Origin: a virus
DNA length: 64,000 nucleotides
Virus record (IMG/VR): IMGVR_UViG_3300045049_000079
Location: 25,831 to 89,830 of that record
Strand: one strand, 5' to 3'
The stretch's first letter is position 1. The number at the start of each line of letters is the position of its first letter. Positions 36,534 to 46,189 of the stretch are shown here, in pieces. The notes beneath the pieces were generated by a model, which ran no database searches, was not told where the DNA came from, and saw only the letters and a program-made list of their open reading frames with translations. Position numbers and translations under genes: made by a program.

Positions 36534-38567
36534 ATGCAATTCTATGATCGCCTAAAGTTTACTACAACAGGTACAAGCGCTGCAAGTCTTTCTGACGGTA
36601 CTGCTGTGCTTGGTTGCCGGAACATTGCTAAGGTTATTACTGACACTGCTGGGCAAGTTAATGCCCTTCTGGTCACTGCACAAAACGTCCCCTTTACGAT
36701 TGAAGACGGTACAGGTAAGTGGGAAGATTCGTTGTTTAATCTTGGTGGTACTGCTGCTTCCCCTACTTTGACGCGCGTTCAGGTGTTGGCAAGTTCTGCT
36801 GGCGGCACAACGCCTGAGACATTTACGGGCGCAACGCTGACAGTGTTCAACACGGTGCCGGGCAAGATTCTTTCCTGCATCCCTGTTGATAGCTTTCCTA
36901 CGACATTTTCTACGACCGTTCCGCTGACGCAAATCGGCACGGCTCACATGCCTCGCTACACAGTGGCAGGCAATTTGACATTCACTGCTGCTGCCAATGC
37001 TGTGCGCGGAGCGTTTGCAGAATACCCGATGATTTCGGATGGTGCAAGCACGCTTGTTATGTCTAACTTTGTTGAGCATGAAAGTTCAACAGGAGTCCCC
37101 ACAGCAGCCGGTGTTCCGTTCACTCTGATGTTCTGGAATGATGGCTATACATATTGGTGGAGCGGCAGCAAAGCTGCATACCAAGGCACCGACACGATTG
37201 CTCCGGTTATGGCTGGTACGCTGTCGTCGTCAGCAATTACTACTTCTGGATTCACTCTCTCGTGGTCTGCTGCGAGCGATAACGTTGCTGTTACTGGCTA
37301 TGAAGTTAGCACTAACGGCGGCTCGACCTATACAAACGTTGGTGGCGTTCTTACGTGGACCGCTACGGGACTTACGGCAAATACAGCATACTCGTGCGCA
37401 GTCCGTGCATACGACGCTGCCAATAATAAAGCAGCCCCGATCACTGCCACAGTGACAACTGCGCAGGTTGCGGATAGTACACCGCCTGTTATGACAGGTT
37501 CGTTGAGTACAAGCAGCATCAATCAGAGTGGATTTACTGTAAGCTGGTCTGCTGCAACTGACAACGTTGGTGTCACAGGCTATGAAGTTAGCGTCAATGG
37601 TGGTTCGAGCTACACTGACGTTGGCAACGTTCTGACGGTTACGGAAACAAATCTGGCAGCAGGAACAACGTATCAAATTGCAGTTCGTGCATATGATGCT
37701 GCAAACAACAAAGCTACTCCGCTGACGACAAGTGTAACTACTTCCGCTGCCACTGCTCCGAATGCCCCTACTATTGGTGCAGCATCGCCGGGTGACACTC
37801 AAGCAACTGTCACGTGGACGGCACCTACTAACAATGGCGGTAGTGCGATTACTGGATACACAATTACGTCCACGCCGGGCAACATCACTGCTACAGCAGC
37901 AGCCGGAGCAACTTCTGGCACTGTCACTGGCCTAACTAACGGAACATCTTACACGTTCACTGTCCACGCAACTAACGCAATTGGTAACTCGCCTGAATCG
38001 GCGGCATCCAACAGTGTTACTCCCGCAGCGGCTGCAACGAACGTCCGCCTTAATCGTGTGATTCAAAACTGTACTGAATCGTCCGGTACACCGTGGAAGT
38101 ACACCGGTGCAGGCGGAAGCGGCACAGACGGTACGGTTGGTGCAGTGTCGATGGTGAGTAAACCTAGCGGTGTGAATGGTGCAGCAATCTTCAAGGTTGA
38201 ATCTGTTGCTAACGGATTTATGGTGCAGATTGGCACAGGCAACACTGTTAATGCTTACTCTAACAATGATTGTATCTGGAACAACGCTGGAACATATGCG
38301 GTTATCCCTTCTGGTGGCAGTGTTGCATCGCCGCTCCAGAATACGGTTACTGCGGCAACAGGTGACTGGCTGAAGATTGAGCATACCAATGCCAACACCG
38401 CTGCTGACTTTACGGTTACAACTGTCTGGAGTGTGTCGAAAGATAACGGCAACACTTGGACGCAGCTTTACACGAAGAACAATGGTCGTCTGCTGGCATA
38501 CTATGCAAAAGTTGTTCCTGCCGGTGCATCGGTTCTTAGCTGCCTCTCGGCAACAGGGTACGCATAA
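36534..38567 (+). CDS. virion protein with three fibronectin type III repeats, 677 aa
   Basis: The N-terminal 220 residues are beta-rich and include a tail-associated-looking fold (NALLVTAQNVPFTIEDGTGKW). Three FN3 domains follow at about 222-312, 315-405 and 410-498 (TTSGFTLSWSAASDNVAVTG, QSGFTVSWSAATDNVGVTGY, ATVTWTAPTNNGGSAITGY). The C-terminal 180 residues carry a concanavalin-type or sandwich domain. FN3 repeats on virions are thought to bind host-surface carbohydrates. The first two repeats are near copies, pointing to internal duplication. Confidence 0.7.
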   Translation: MQFYDRLKFTTTGTSAASLSDGTAVLGCRNIAKVITDTAGQVNALLVTAQNVPFTIEDGTGKWEDSLFNLGGTAASPTLTRVQVLASSAGGTTPETFTGATLTVFNTVPGKILSCIPVDSFPTTFSTTVPLTQIGTAHMPRYTVAGNLTFTAAANAVRGAFAEYPMISDGASTLVMSNFVEHESSTGVPTAAGVPFTLMFWNDGYTYWWSGSKAAYQGTDTIAPVMAGTLSSSAITTSGFTLSWSAASDNVAVTGYEVSTNGGSTYTNVGGVLTWTATGLTANTAYSCAVRAYDAANNKAAPITATVTTAQVADSTPPVMTGSLSTSSINQSGFTVSWSAATDNVGVTGYEVSVNGGSSYTDVGNVLTVTETNLAAGTTYQIAVRAYDAANNKATPLTTSVTTSAATAPNAPTIGAASPGDTQATVTWTAPTNNGGSAITGYTITSTPGNITATAAAGATSGTVTGLTNGTSYTFTVHATNAIGNSPESAASNSVTPAAAATNVRLNRVIQNCTESSGTPWKYTGAGGSGTDGTVGAVSMVSKPSGVNGAAIFKVESVANGFMVQIGTGNTVNAYSNNDCIWNNAGTYAVIPSGGSVASPLQNTVTAATGDWLKIEHTNANTAADFTVTTVWSVSKDNGNTWTQLYTKNNGRLLAYYAKVVPAGASVLSCLSATGYA

Positions 38568-39256
38568 TGCAGTCTACAATTATTGGCACTCCCCACTTGA
38601 AGTTTAATGACCCTTCTAAATTTAATGTAGTTTGTGATGGCAATTCTTTGACGGCAGGTAATGGAGGGGGTGGCAATCCATACCCCTCTCTGTTGGCGTC
38701 AATGAGTCCTCTAAACGGGAAAAGTACGGTCACTAATACGGGCGTAAGTGGCAACACAACTCAACAGATGACTGCTGCCGCTCGTCCAGACCCTTACTGG
38801 GTTGCTGGCAAAACTAACATTCTGGTTGTATGGGAAGGTACAAACAGTATTGCGCCTGCTGGTGGCAACGTAACTCCTCAACAGGCGGCTACTGATATGC
38901 AGAACTACATTTCCGCACGCTTGGCCCTCCACCCGTGGTTAGTGGTACTTGTGAACTGCCTACCTCGTCAAGAGTCTTCGCAATCGGCCTCGTTCACTCT
39001 GAACAACAAGCTCAATACGTATAACACCCTCCTAGCAGCGAACTACAAAACATGGGGGGCCAAAGTATTAGTAGATGTTCGTCAAGCTGGCAGTCCTTTT
39101 GCATTTACAGACTACACCGATGCGGCTTTCACAACTGCATTCAACACAGGGCTGTGGGCGTCCAGTGATACGCCCCATATTCACTTGAGCGGGTACGGCT
39201 ACAACAAAATTGCACAGATGGTGGCAGCGGGCCTCAAACAGTTGCCCATTAGGTAA
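38567..39256 (+). CDS. SGNH-family esterase, 229 aa
   Basis: All four SGNH blocks are visible: DGNSLTAG (Ser27), GVSGNTT (Gly59/Gly62 region), WEGTNS (Asn92), and DTPHIHLSGYGY (Asp201, His204). The enzyme would remove acyl groups from a sugar polymer. It starts at a TAATG overlap with the fibre gene, so the two are made together and may be virion-attached. No signal peptide. Likely deacetylates O-antigen or capsule during adsorption; that is inference. Confidence 0.8.
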   Translation: MQSTIIGTPHLKFNDPSKFNVVCDGNSLTAGNGGGGNPYPSLLASMSPLNGKSTVTNTGVSGNTTQQMTAAARPDPYWVAGKTNILVVWEGTNSIAPAGGNVTPQQAATDMQNYISARLALHPWLVVLVNCLPRQESSQSASFTLNNKLNTYNTLLAANYKTWGAKVLVDVRQAGSPFAFTDYTDAAFTTAFNTGLWASSDTPHIHLSGYGYNKIAQMVAAGLKQLPIR

Positions 39257-39265
39257 GGATAAGAT

Positions 39266-40018
39266 ATGCCAGCATTTAACGCTATAGGTGTGAATGCTAT
39301 CGGGACAGCTACAGGCAATAGTGCTGCAAGCGCTGCTTTAAGCTGTATCGCGACAGCATCTTCCACAGTAACAACAAACTTAACAACCGCCATCAGGCTT
39401 GGTGCAACTGTAGCGGCATCTGCGGCAATTACTGCTTCTTTGGCCGCTGGTGGTGCAAGATTTATAGCAAACCCTGCTTCGACTTCAACCGCTTCAGCAA
39501 ACCTTGCTACACAAATCTTAATGCAGGCTAATGCCTCGTCCTACCCAGTGCTTTCGGCAAATCTGGCAACGCAAATTTTGATGCAAGCCGGTTTGCACTT
39601 AACTGCTGCGGTGAATGCTGATTTAACTCCCGGACAAGCTGCGCCAAATTTCACGCCAAGCGCAGCTAGGACGATTTTTGTTATGGCATCGTCACCTGTG
39701 TTCACAGGTAGCAAGTGGTGGAATCTGACGGATACTAAGAAGCCTAGGGGGCTGAAAGACCCTAATGCCACTATCGATATTACGTTTGATTGGTCAGACT
39801 GGCTTAATGACATTGGCCCTGCAATCATTTCAGATGTGACTTTCACAGTAGTTGGTACGGATACTGCCCAAGTGTTCCACGACAATACAACGGCTACTAT
39901 CTTCCTGTCAGGAGGTGTCAATGGAAATCCTTCCACAGTGGCATGTAAAATCCAAACAAACACAACACCGTCGCGCACTGATGAACGTACCGTGTACATT
40001 GATATTGCTGACGAATAA
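39266..40018 (+). CDS. fibre-tail adaptor-type protein, 250 aa
   Basis: Residues about 1-125 are an Ala/Thr/Ser-rich stalk containing two exact SANLATQILMQA repeats. Residues about 130-250 form an adaptor domain: GSKWWNLTDTKKPRGLKDPN, then DITFDWSDWLNDIG and TDERTVYIDIADE. The same domain closes the 938-residue protein at 42923. This matches the fibre-tail adaptor type in which a DPD..hDhxxDWsxWL core anchors a fibre to the tail. Confidence 0.6.
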   Translation: MPAFNAIGVNAIGTATGNSAASAALSCIATASSTVTTNLTTAIRLGATVAASAAITASLAAGGARFIANPASTSTASANLATQILMQANASSYPVLSANLATQILMQAGLHLTAAVNADLTPGQAAPNFTPSAARTIFVMASSPVFTGSKWWNLTDTKKPRGLKDPNATIDITFDWSDWLNDIGPAIISDVTFTVVGTDTAQVFHDNTTATIFLSGGVNGNPSTVACKIQTNTTPSRTDERTVYIDIADE

Positions 40019-40038
40019 CATACGAAGCGAGGGTAACA

Positions 40039-42864
40039 ATGCTGACATATAGTTCCAATCTTAAAGCTATTCTTGACACAGCAACTACTAAGCTTGATTG
40101 GGCTAACAAGTTGCAAAATGCATTAGGTCAGGTGCGAACCCTAAGATGCTTCCGGGATGCTAATAGCGCAGCAACCGACCCTGTTTCTACAGGTATTGAG
40201 TTTCTGAATATGAAGTCTTCTGGAGCACTTAAAATCACATCGGGCAATATTACCGGGTTCGGTAAGCTGTCCAATATGACGATCCATAATGCTGTTGACC
40301 TTTCTACTGGCGCTTCTGTTCTGCGTCTTGAGGGCAATGGCTATTGGGTGCAAGGTACGCTGGGACTTCCTAGCTCGGGTTGCGACTATCTACTGCCGAG
40401 TAATCCTACCGGGTTGCCCAACACAGGTTATGCTTTTGCTACAGGCGCAGGTACAAAAGCCCCGCGTCTTCTGGCATCTGGCACAGGTCCGAAAGCTCCA
40501 CCAATTCAGTCTACAACACCAACCATCATTGAATTGGTTGATTGGACCGATCCTGCAAACCCTGTCGTCGTCGGCATTGCCACCTTCAAAGAAGTGAATC
40601 GGCAAGATGATTGGGTGTTTCAGGATGCTGAGATGGCGGCTGAAATTGGTGACGTGGCTGTCTATCAAGTCGATAACACAATCAAATGGACAAGCCCAAT
40701 TGCACCACGCCGGTTTGAACTTGGCGGGTTACTGCTGATTGCGTCGAATTATAATACCGAAAATGGTGTAACGCAGCTTGAGCAAATGCTTCTGTCGTTT
40801 AAGCCTTACGGACGATGGGCGACGTATCCGGGGATGGATACGTTTGTGCGAGCCAAATGGCCTATAATCGACAATACAACGTCACCTCCGACATATGGAC
40901 CTTGCTCCAATCCAGATACAGCAGACCGTACCATTCCACCGCCGTTTAAGATTAATCTATACACTCAGACTGGATACAACAACGGTTCACCAAATCGAAC
41001 TCCAGCCTTCACGCACGAGTGGAAAGCATTTAACGATAAGCCGACGCTGCCTATCAATTCTCCGCAACTGTCCGAGGTGCAGACAACAGATGAGCCGTCG
41101 ATCCCACGCTTCAATTGCGGGATGATGCTTCCTTGGCAGAATATCCGCACGCGTCTTTCGTCCAAAGCTGGTAAGTATTTCCCAGGCGTTGAGACATATT
41201 CGTACGATCACCCAGTTTTTGGCACTCACGGCGGACCAAGCTCCAATGCATTTCACCCGTTGGCTGCATACAGATATGGGCAAGCTGACAGTATGGCGCA
41301 CTGGTATGTGTTGCCACCGTATCCGTTGAAAAACGACCAAGCCAAGGATGACGCTTATCTGACAGCTTACGAGTCTCGTCCGCGTGACCCTAATATGTTT
41401 ACAAACCGCGATCACTATCCTTGGTATCGTGCAATGGGTTACAAATATCAGCCCGGAAGCTTGTCTGGACATGATTGGGTGACTGGTAAAGGGGGTCAGC
41501 GTTTTGATCGTTCCCCGTCTCCTTCTGTGTTGGCAATCTATGCTGCTAACCAGAATTGGAAGCGCCCTGAAGGTAATGTGCCTATTCGTGATTTGATCGA
41601 AGGTTGGGGTATGGCATATTTTAACCATTCCAACCATTGGGTGAAGAATGTCCAAACTTTTGAATCCTTGCCGAAAGCTGACATGCTTGCAGGTAAATGG
41701 TTGTTTGTTGGTGCATACTATGGTATTGAAACTGCTTATGCAGCATTAGGTCAGCCGAGTGGTCCGCAAGTCTCTATTGATATCTGCGGCCTTATCAACG
41801 GGCGAAGCCGCACAGCGTTTCATAATGACCCTGAAGGGTACATGTACTATTCGGGTTGGCAACGAGATTCACTGCACAGCTATTGCAATGCTGGCTGGTG
41901 GGCTATGATGTTGAATAGCCCAATGCACGCCATCGCGGTAAAACACGACTTTGATACTCAGTGGATGAGTTCTCTTGGTGATGCTCGCCCTACTACAGAC
42001 CCTAGAACTTATTACGGTCAACGTATCCATGCTTGGCGTATTTTGGCGCATGTGATGGCTTGGAAATGCGCCACAGAGCACCCGTTGGGGTATTCGAGGG
42101 AAGAGATTGAAGCGCGCTTACAAATTGAACTAGAACTTCTTTACGACAGGATTTCCAAGCCTGCCTTCATCGATAACGAGCAAACTATTTGGTCGGCGGC
42201 TATCCGCAATCTCGGGACTGGAGTTAGTGTCAATCCTGCTGGGGACATGTATCAAACAGCCGGTGGCTCACTAGGGCTCTATATGGTTCATACGTTGACA
42301 TTGATGCGGCAAGTTGGGATGTGGGCTGCAATGCGCAAACGTAGCGACAAATGTAAGACTGCACTAGATATGATGATCCGCAATCTTGACCGTTTTGTCA
42401 TTGATTACGTCATGGACACCGATTGTAGAGACGCGTATTACGCTCTGGCTATTGTTGGTAAACCGTCTGCGTCTCAGTACACAGTTGCAGATGTCCCTGC
42501 TGACTGGGTAGCGCAAAAAGCAATGTTGGATCAATACTTACCGCCTTTGCCACCAGCAACAGACCCGAATACTGCTGCAACTTATCCATCACCTCAAAGA
42601 TTCAAAAGATTCCTTACGTCTTACAGTGATAGAGCAGATGAACAAACAGGTTGCCCACACTTGTATATGCAGTATTTGAAGGCACGTCGTGATTATTGGC
42701 CCGATTATCCTAATGCACGTCTGAACGATGCTATTGCAAAACTTCAGGCAGAGTATGACGCTTACTTAGTCAAGAGGGCGGCAGGACAAGCTTATCCGAT
42801 GTCCTATTTGTTCCCTTCACACGGCCCGTTGCTGCCGCCGACTGAAGTTGGTCCGAAAGACTGA
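40039..42864 (+). CDS. large virion-associated protein, putative surface-digesting enzyme, 941 aa
   Basis: No close family recognised. Residues 1-270 are beta-rich, with GSTP-rich loops of a fibre base. From about 370 to 880 the chain is helical, His/Trp/Tyr/Asp-rich, with segments WYVLPPYPLKND, NPWYRAM-like HYPWYRAMGYKY, RTAFHNDPEGYMYYSGWQRD, AWKCATEHPLGYSREEIEAR, reminiscent of alpha/alpha-toroid hydrolases or lyases. No signal sequence. It lies among fibre genes, so a polysaccharide depolymerase is the leading idea. Catalytic residues cannot be named safely. Confidence 0.5.
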   Translation: MLTYSSNLKAILDTATTKLDWANKLQNALGQVRTLRCFRDANSAATDPVSTGIEFLNMKSSGALKITSGNITGFGKLSNMTIHNAVDLSTGASVLRLEGNGYWVQGTLGLPSSGCDYLLPSNPTGLPNTGYAFATGAGTKAPRLLASGTGPKAPPIQSTTPTIIELVDWTDPANPVVVGIATFKEVNRQDDWVFQDAEMAAEIGDVAVYQVDNTIKWTSPIAPRRFELGGLLLIASNYNTENGVTQLEQMLLSFKPYGRWATYPGMDTFVRAKWPIIDNTTSPPTYGPCSNPDTADRTIPPPFKINLYTQTGYNNGSPNRTPAFTHEWKAFNDKPTLPINSPQLSEVQTTDEPSIPRFNCGMMLPWQNIRTRLSSKAGKYFPGVETYSYDHPVFGTHGGPSSNAFHPLAAYRYGQADSMAHWYVLPPYPLKNDQAKDDAYLTAYESRPRDPNMFTNRDHYPWYRAMGYKYQPGSLSGHDWVTGKGGQRFDRSPSPSVLAIYAANQNWKRPEGNVPIRDLIEGWGMAYFNHSNHWVKNVQTFESLPKADMLAGKWLFVGAYYGIETAYAALGQPSGPQVSIDICGLINGRSRTAFHNDPEGYMYYSGWQRDSLHSYCNAGWWAMMLNSPMHAIAVKHDFDTQWMSSLGDARPTTDPRTYYGQRIHAWRILAHVMAWKCATEHPLGYSREEIEARLQIELELLYDRISKPAFIDNEQTIWSAAIRNLGTGVSVNPAGDMYQTAGGSLGLYMVHTLTLMRQVGMWAAMRKRSDKCKTALDMMIRNLDRFVIDYVMDTDCRDAYYALAIVGKPSASQYTVADVPADWVAQKAMLDQYLPPLPPATDPNTAATYPSPQRFKRFLTSYSDRADEQTGCPHLYMQYLKARRDYWPDYPNARLNDAIAKLQAEYDAYLVKRAAGQAYPMSYLFPSHGPLLPPTEVGPKD

Positions 42865-42922
42865 GGCGAGCTATGAAATTTTATTTGCAGATGTGTTCTG
42901 CGTTAACCTATGAGGATGTATA

Positions 42923-45739
42923 ATGGCAACTATCACTACACTCAAGATTGGTAGCGCAGCTTCGGGTCGAGACTTTCCTACTGTCAATGCAGCTTGGGCG
43001 TCCACGCCTAATGACTGGGTTGCCGCTGATGTAGCCTACATTTTCGAAATGTACAATGATTCCGAGTTTGTTCCAACAGCTGTTTGGAACTTTACCGGAA
43101 GGAACATGGACGCCACTCACAATTTAGTGGTTCGTCCAGCAGCAGGGCAAGGTTTCAAAGATAATCCAAATCTTCTAACCAATGCTCTGCGGTATAATCA
43201 AGCCAACGGTGTTGCTGTCAATTTTAACTTCAGCTACGCCACACACATCACAGTTGGGGACTACGTAACTGTTGATGGGTTGCAAATCAAATCTGCGGGT
43301 GTAGGGGGTGCCTGCTCAGTGTCCGTGGTAGGCACAACTACAACAGGAAAACTTAACAATAGTTTGATTGAGTTTTCTGGCAATAACAGCTACGCGCGAG
43401 CTATTCAAGTTAAGTCAGGTTCGGCAAGAAACACATACGTTATCCTGACAGGTCTAGCTTGCGAAGGTTTGCATTTCAATGCATATGGTGTTTCTCCGTA
43501 CGCTGAGAACATCACTGTTGTGAGGTTGTCTAATCTTGCTGCACCAACGATGCCCGCTTACGGTAGCGATATTGCAGGGGCTAAACTGACAAACTGCGCA
43601 GGATTTGGTTGCAGTGCATTTTCGACACGTTCGGATTTCACAGGCTCTAACAACGCCAGCGATGGCAATATTCTGTTTGGTATTAACAACAAGACCAATC
43701 TTGTTTATTCGAGTCAGTTCATTGACACTGTTGCTGACTTCAAAGTTAAAGCTGGTTCGGGACTGATTGATGCAGGCACAGCGCCTAGCACAGACAACAT
43801 TACAACAATCTCAGGTGTTCGTCAGCAAGGCACTTCTGCTGATATCGGCGCTTGGGAGACACCTTCGTCTATTCAGGCACCTACAGCAACTGTTACGAAT
43901 GTAGCAACAACTAATCAAAATGTTGTAATTACAGGTACGACGACGGGCAGCCCCACTAGCGGTACAGCGTCCTTGGCTGTGACGGCGATGGCCTACAACT
44001 CCGGTGTTGCACAAGGTCCGGTAAACCTAACGTTTGGCTCTGGTACATTCACCGCAACGTTCCCTTCCGTGACGGCAGGCCGTTATTCGCTAAGCTTTTC
44101 TGTCGCTAATGCGTATTACAACATTGCGGGAACTAACCCGCTCGGCACTATTGATGTTGTCGGACCACAAGCACTCAGCTTAGTGCAGGATGATGTAACT
44201 CCTGGGCAGATTCTTACGATTCATGGTACTGTGCAAAATGCCACGTCTGGTCAGTTGATTGTCCCTGCATCTGTAAGTAATCCGGGTGTCGCAAGTCCAA
44301 GTGTTGCTGTAACTATCAATACGAGCGTTACACCGAACACGTTTACAGTCTCTACAGGGTTGGCTCCGGGAACCTATGACGCACCTATCCTGTTATTTAC
44401 AGGTCCGGGCGGAACTAGCTTACCGCAATCTGGCACGCAAGGTGTCGTGGTAGTTGGCCCGAGGGCACTGACAGTTGTTCAAGACCCTGTGGACGGGCAA
44501 ACACTCACAATCCACGGTACGGTTGAAAAAGCGACGGCAGGTCAACTTGTAGTCCCTGCGGATGCAACAAATCCTAATGGTGCAATTACTCAAACAGTAG
44601 CTGTAACTATCGACACCACAGTGACGCCAAACACATACACTGTAAGCGTCGATCTTCCTGGCGGTAATTATGATGCACCTATCCTAACCTTCTCCAATTA
44701 TCTTGGGTCGAGTCAGCCCCAACTTGGCACATCGGCTGTTTCGATTATGGCGATTAGTGGATATCCGCAAGCGCCTATGCCTGACACAACGGTAGCTGCT
44801 GATACGACTCCTCCTGTGATGGTTGGATCGCTCACAGTAACAGGTATAACGTCAAATGGGTACACAGTCTCTTGGCAAGCTGCTACGGATAATGCTAGTG
44901 TCGCAGGATACGAAATTGCAACTGACGGTGTAAACTATGCTCCTATCGGTAATGTTCTAACATACACCACGTCGTCTGCCAATCCGTCGTCTACGTATAA
45001 CGTTAAAGTGCGGGCAGTTGATACGTCGTCAAACAAATCTGATCCACTCAACGCAATAGTCACAACTCTTGCAGCAGTAGATGCGACGCCTCCTGTAATG
45101 ACTGGGGCGATTGCTGTAAGCAATGTTATTGCCACACAGTTTGATATTGCATGGCAGGCTGCTACGGACAACGTTGCTGTCTCCGGTTATGAGTATAGCC
45201 TGAATAGTGGGACGTGGGTAGATGTTGGAACTAACCTCACTACGTCAGTTGTAGGCGTTACTGCAAACACAACGTACACTGTGCAAGTACGGGCATACGA
45301 CCCTTCTGGTAACAGGTCGGTTCCACTCAGCACAACAGTAAAAACTGCCAACTACGTTCAGTTTAACGGATTCACACCCTCTGTTGCTAGAACGATTAGC
45401 GTCAAGTCGCTTCCCCCGTTATTCACAGGTGGCAAGTGGTGGACACTGACAGATATTAAACGTCCTCGTGGCCTTAAAGACCCGGATGCAATTATCGATA
45501 TTACGTTCGATTGGACAGACTGGCTTGCAGATATTGGCGGCCCTACAGTGTCGGCGGTTACGTTTACTCTGAATGGTTTGAGCAGCGTGGGCACATTCTC
45601 TGACGGAGATAAAACTACAGTGTTTGTTGCAGGCGGAACGGCTGGCAGTAGCGCAGCAGTATCATGCATGATTACAACCTACACAAACCCTCCACGGACA
45701 GATCAACGTACCGTGTATATCGACATTGCGGAGGAATGA
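42923..45739 (+). CDS. tail fibre with beta-helix head, Ig/FN3 stalk and adaptor tail, 938 aa
   Basis: Residues 1-325 look like a right-handed beta-helix (THNLVVRPAAGQGF..., repeated short strands, ending TSADIGAWE as in pectate-lyase-type folds). Residues about 330-605 are Ig-like repeats (ALSLVQDDVTPGQILTIHGT, ALTVVQDPVDGQTLTIHGTV). Two FN3 repeats follow (TVSWQAATDNASVAGYE, DIAWQAATDNVAVSGYE). The last 120 residues are the adaptor domain shared with 39266. This is an inverted order, with the adaptor at the C-terminus. Beta-helix heads often cut polysaccharide. Confidence 0.7.
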   Translation: MATITTLKIGSAASGRDFPTVNAAWASTPNDWVAADVAYIFEMYNDSEFVPTAVWNFTGRNMDATHNLVVRPAAGQGFKDNPNLLTNALRYNQANGVAVNFNFSYATHITVGDYVTVDGLQIKSAGVGGACSVSVVGTTTTGKLNNSLIEFSGNNSYARAIQVKSGSARNTYVILTGLACEGLHFNAYGVSPYAENITVVRLSNLAAPTMPAYGSDIAGAKLTNCAGFGCSAFSTRSDFTGSNNASDGNILFGINNKTNLVYSSQFIDTVADFKVKAGSGLIDAGTAPSTDNITTISGVRQQGTSADIGAWETPSSIQAPTATVTNVATTNQNVVITGTTTGSPTSGTASLAVTAMAYNSGVAQGPVNLTFGSGTFTATFPSVTAGRYSLSFSVANAYYNIAGTNPLGTIDVVGPQALSLVQDDVTPGQILTIHGTVQNATSGQLIVPASVSNPGVASPSVAVTINTSVTPNTFTVSTGLAPGTYDAPILLFTGPGGTSLPQSGTQGVVVVGPRALTVVQDPVDGQTLTIHGTVEKATAGQLVVPADATNPNGAITQTVAVTIDTTVTPNTYTVSVDLPGGNYDAPILTFSNYLGSSQPQLGTSAVSIMAISGYPQAPMPDTTVAADTTPPVMVGSLTVTGITSNGYTVSWQAATDNASVAGYEIATDGVNYAPIGNVLTYTTSSANPSSTYNVKVRAVDTSSNKSDPLNAIVTTLAAVDATPPVMTGAIAVSNVIATQFDIAWQAATDNVAVSGYEYSLNSGTWVDVGTNLTTSVVGVTANTTYTVQVRAYDPSGNRSVPLSTTVKTANYVQFNGFTPSVARTISVKSLPPLFTGGKWWTLTDIKRPRGLKDPDAIIDITFDWTDWLADIGGPTVSAVTFTLNGLSSVGTFSDGDKTTVFVAGGTAGSSAAVSCMITTYTNPPRTDQRTVYIDIAEE

Positions 45740-46137
45740 TGAAATCTTGTTCTGTTATTGTTCTCAACGAAGCATTGGACAAGAACGATGTTACGTTTGC
45801 TGCAAAGCCTCGTGTAGAACTTAAAGCCGTCCCGTACGGCTTGTTCAAGAAGCAAATCGTTCGGACTCAAGCTGAAGTTGGACAAGAGGCGTTTGCCATG
45901 TTTGAGGCACCTACAAACCTCCCTGCGGAAATCGCGGGGATGGCTTTCTTCTTGACAGTTTCCAATACTGCTGGAGTGGTGTTTGAAGTCAAGGGAAAGG
46001 TTAGTGCGGATGTCAAAGGCTTTGTATCTTTCAAGATGAAACCGCTTGATGTTGGTTTCTACTCGTACTCTGTTGCTGTACGTTCTGACGGATATTCTCA
46101 AACGATTCTTGAAGGGACGTACGTTGTTCAGGCTTAA
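45739..46137 (+). CDS. hypothetical small beta-sandwich protein, 132 aa
   Basis: GGAGG precedes two ATG codons (45736, 45739); the second has good spacing. Beta-sandwich pattern (VTFAAKPRVELKAVPYGLFK, then FFLTVSNTAGVVFEVKGKVS, FKMKPLDVGFYSYSVAVRSD). Resembles a small Ig-like or baseplate-upper type protein. It closes the fibre module. Confidence 0.6.
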   Translation: MKSCSVIVLNEALDKNDVTFAAKPRVELKAVPYGLFKKQIVRTQAEVGQEAFAMFEAPTNLPAEIAGMAFFLTVSNTAGVVFEVKGKVSADVKGFVSFKMKPLDVGFYSYSVAVRSDGYSQTILEGTYVVQA

Positions 46138-46139
46138 AA

Positions 46140-46168
46140 TTGACAAGATTGTTAGCTGGTGCTATAAT
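46140..46168 (+). promoter_or_regulatory. perfect-consensus late promoter
   Basis: TTGACA, 17 bases, TATAAT, with the extended AATTGACAAGATTGTTA word found at 29769. Confidence 0.9.
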
Positions 46169-46189
46169 TCTGATCTATAAGGGAGATGT

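Noticed and set aside
37230-37802. 190-codon leftward frame opposite the fibronectin repeats
   Set aside because: Cys/Arg/Ser-rich shadow of a repetitive Thr/Ala gene; no start signals.
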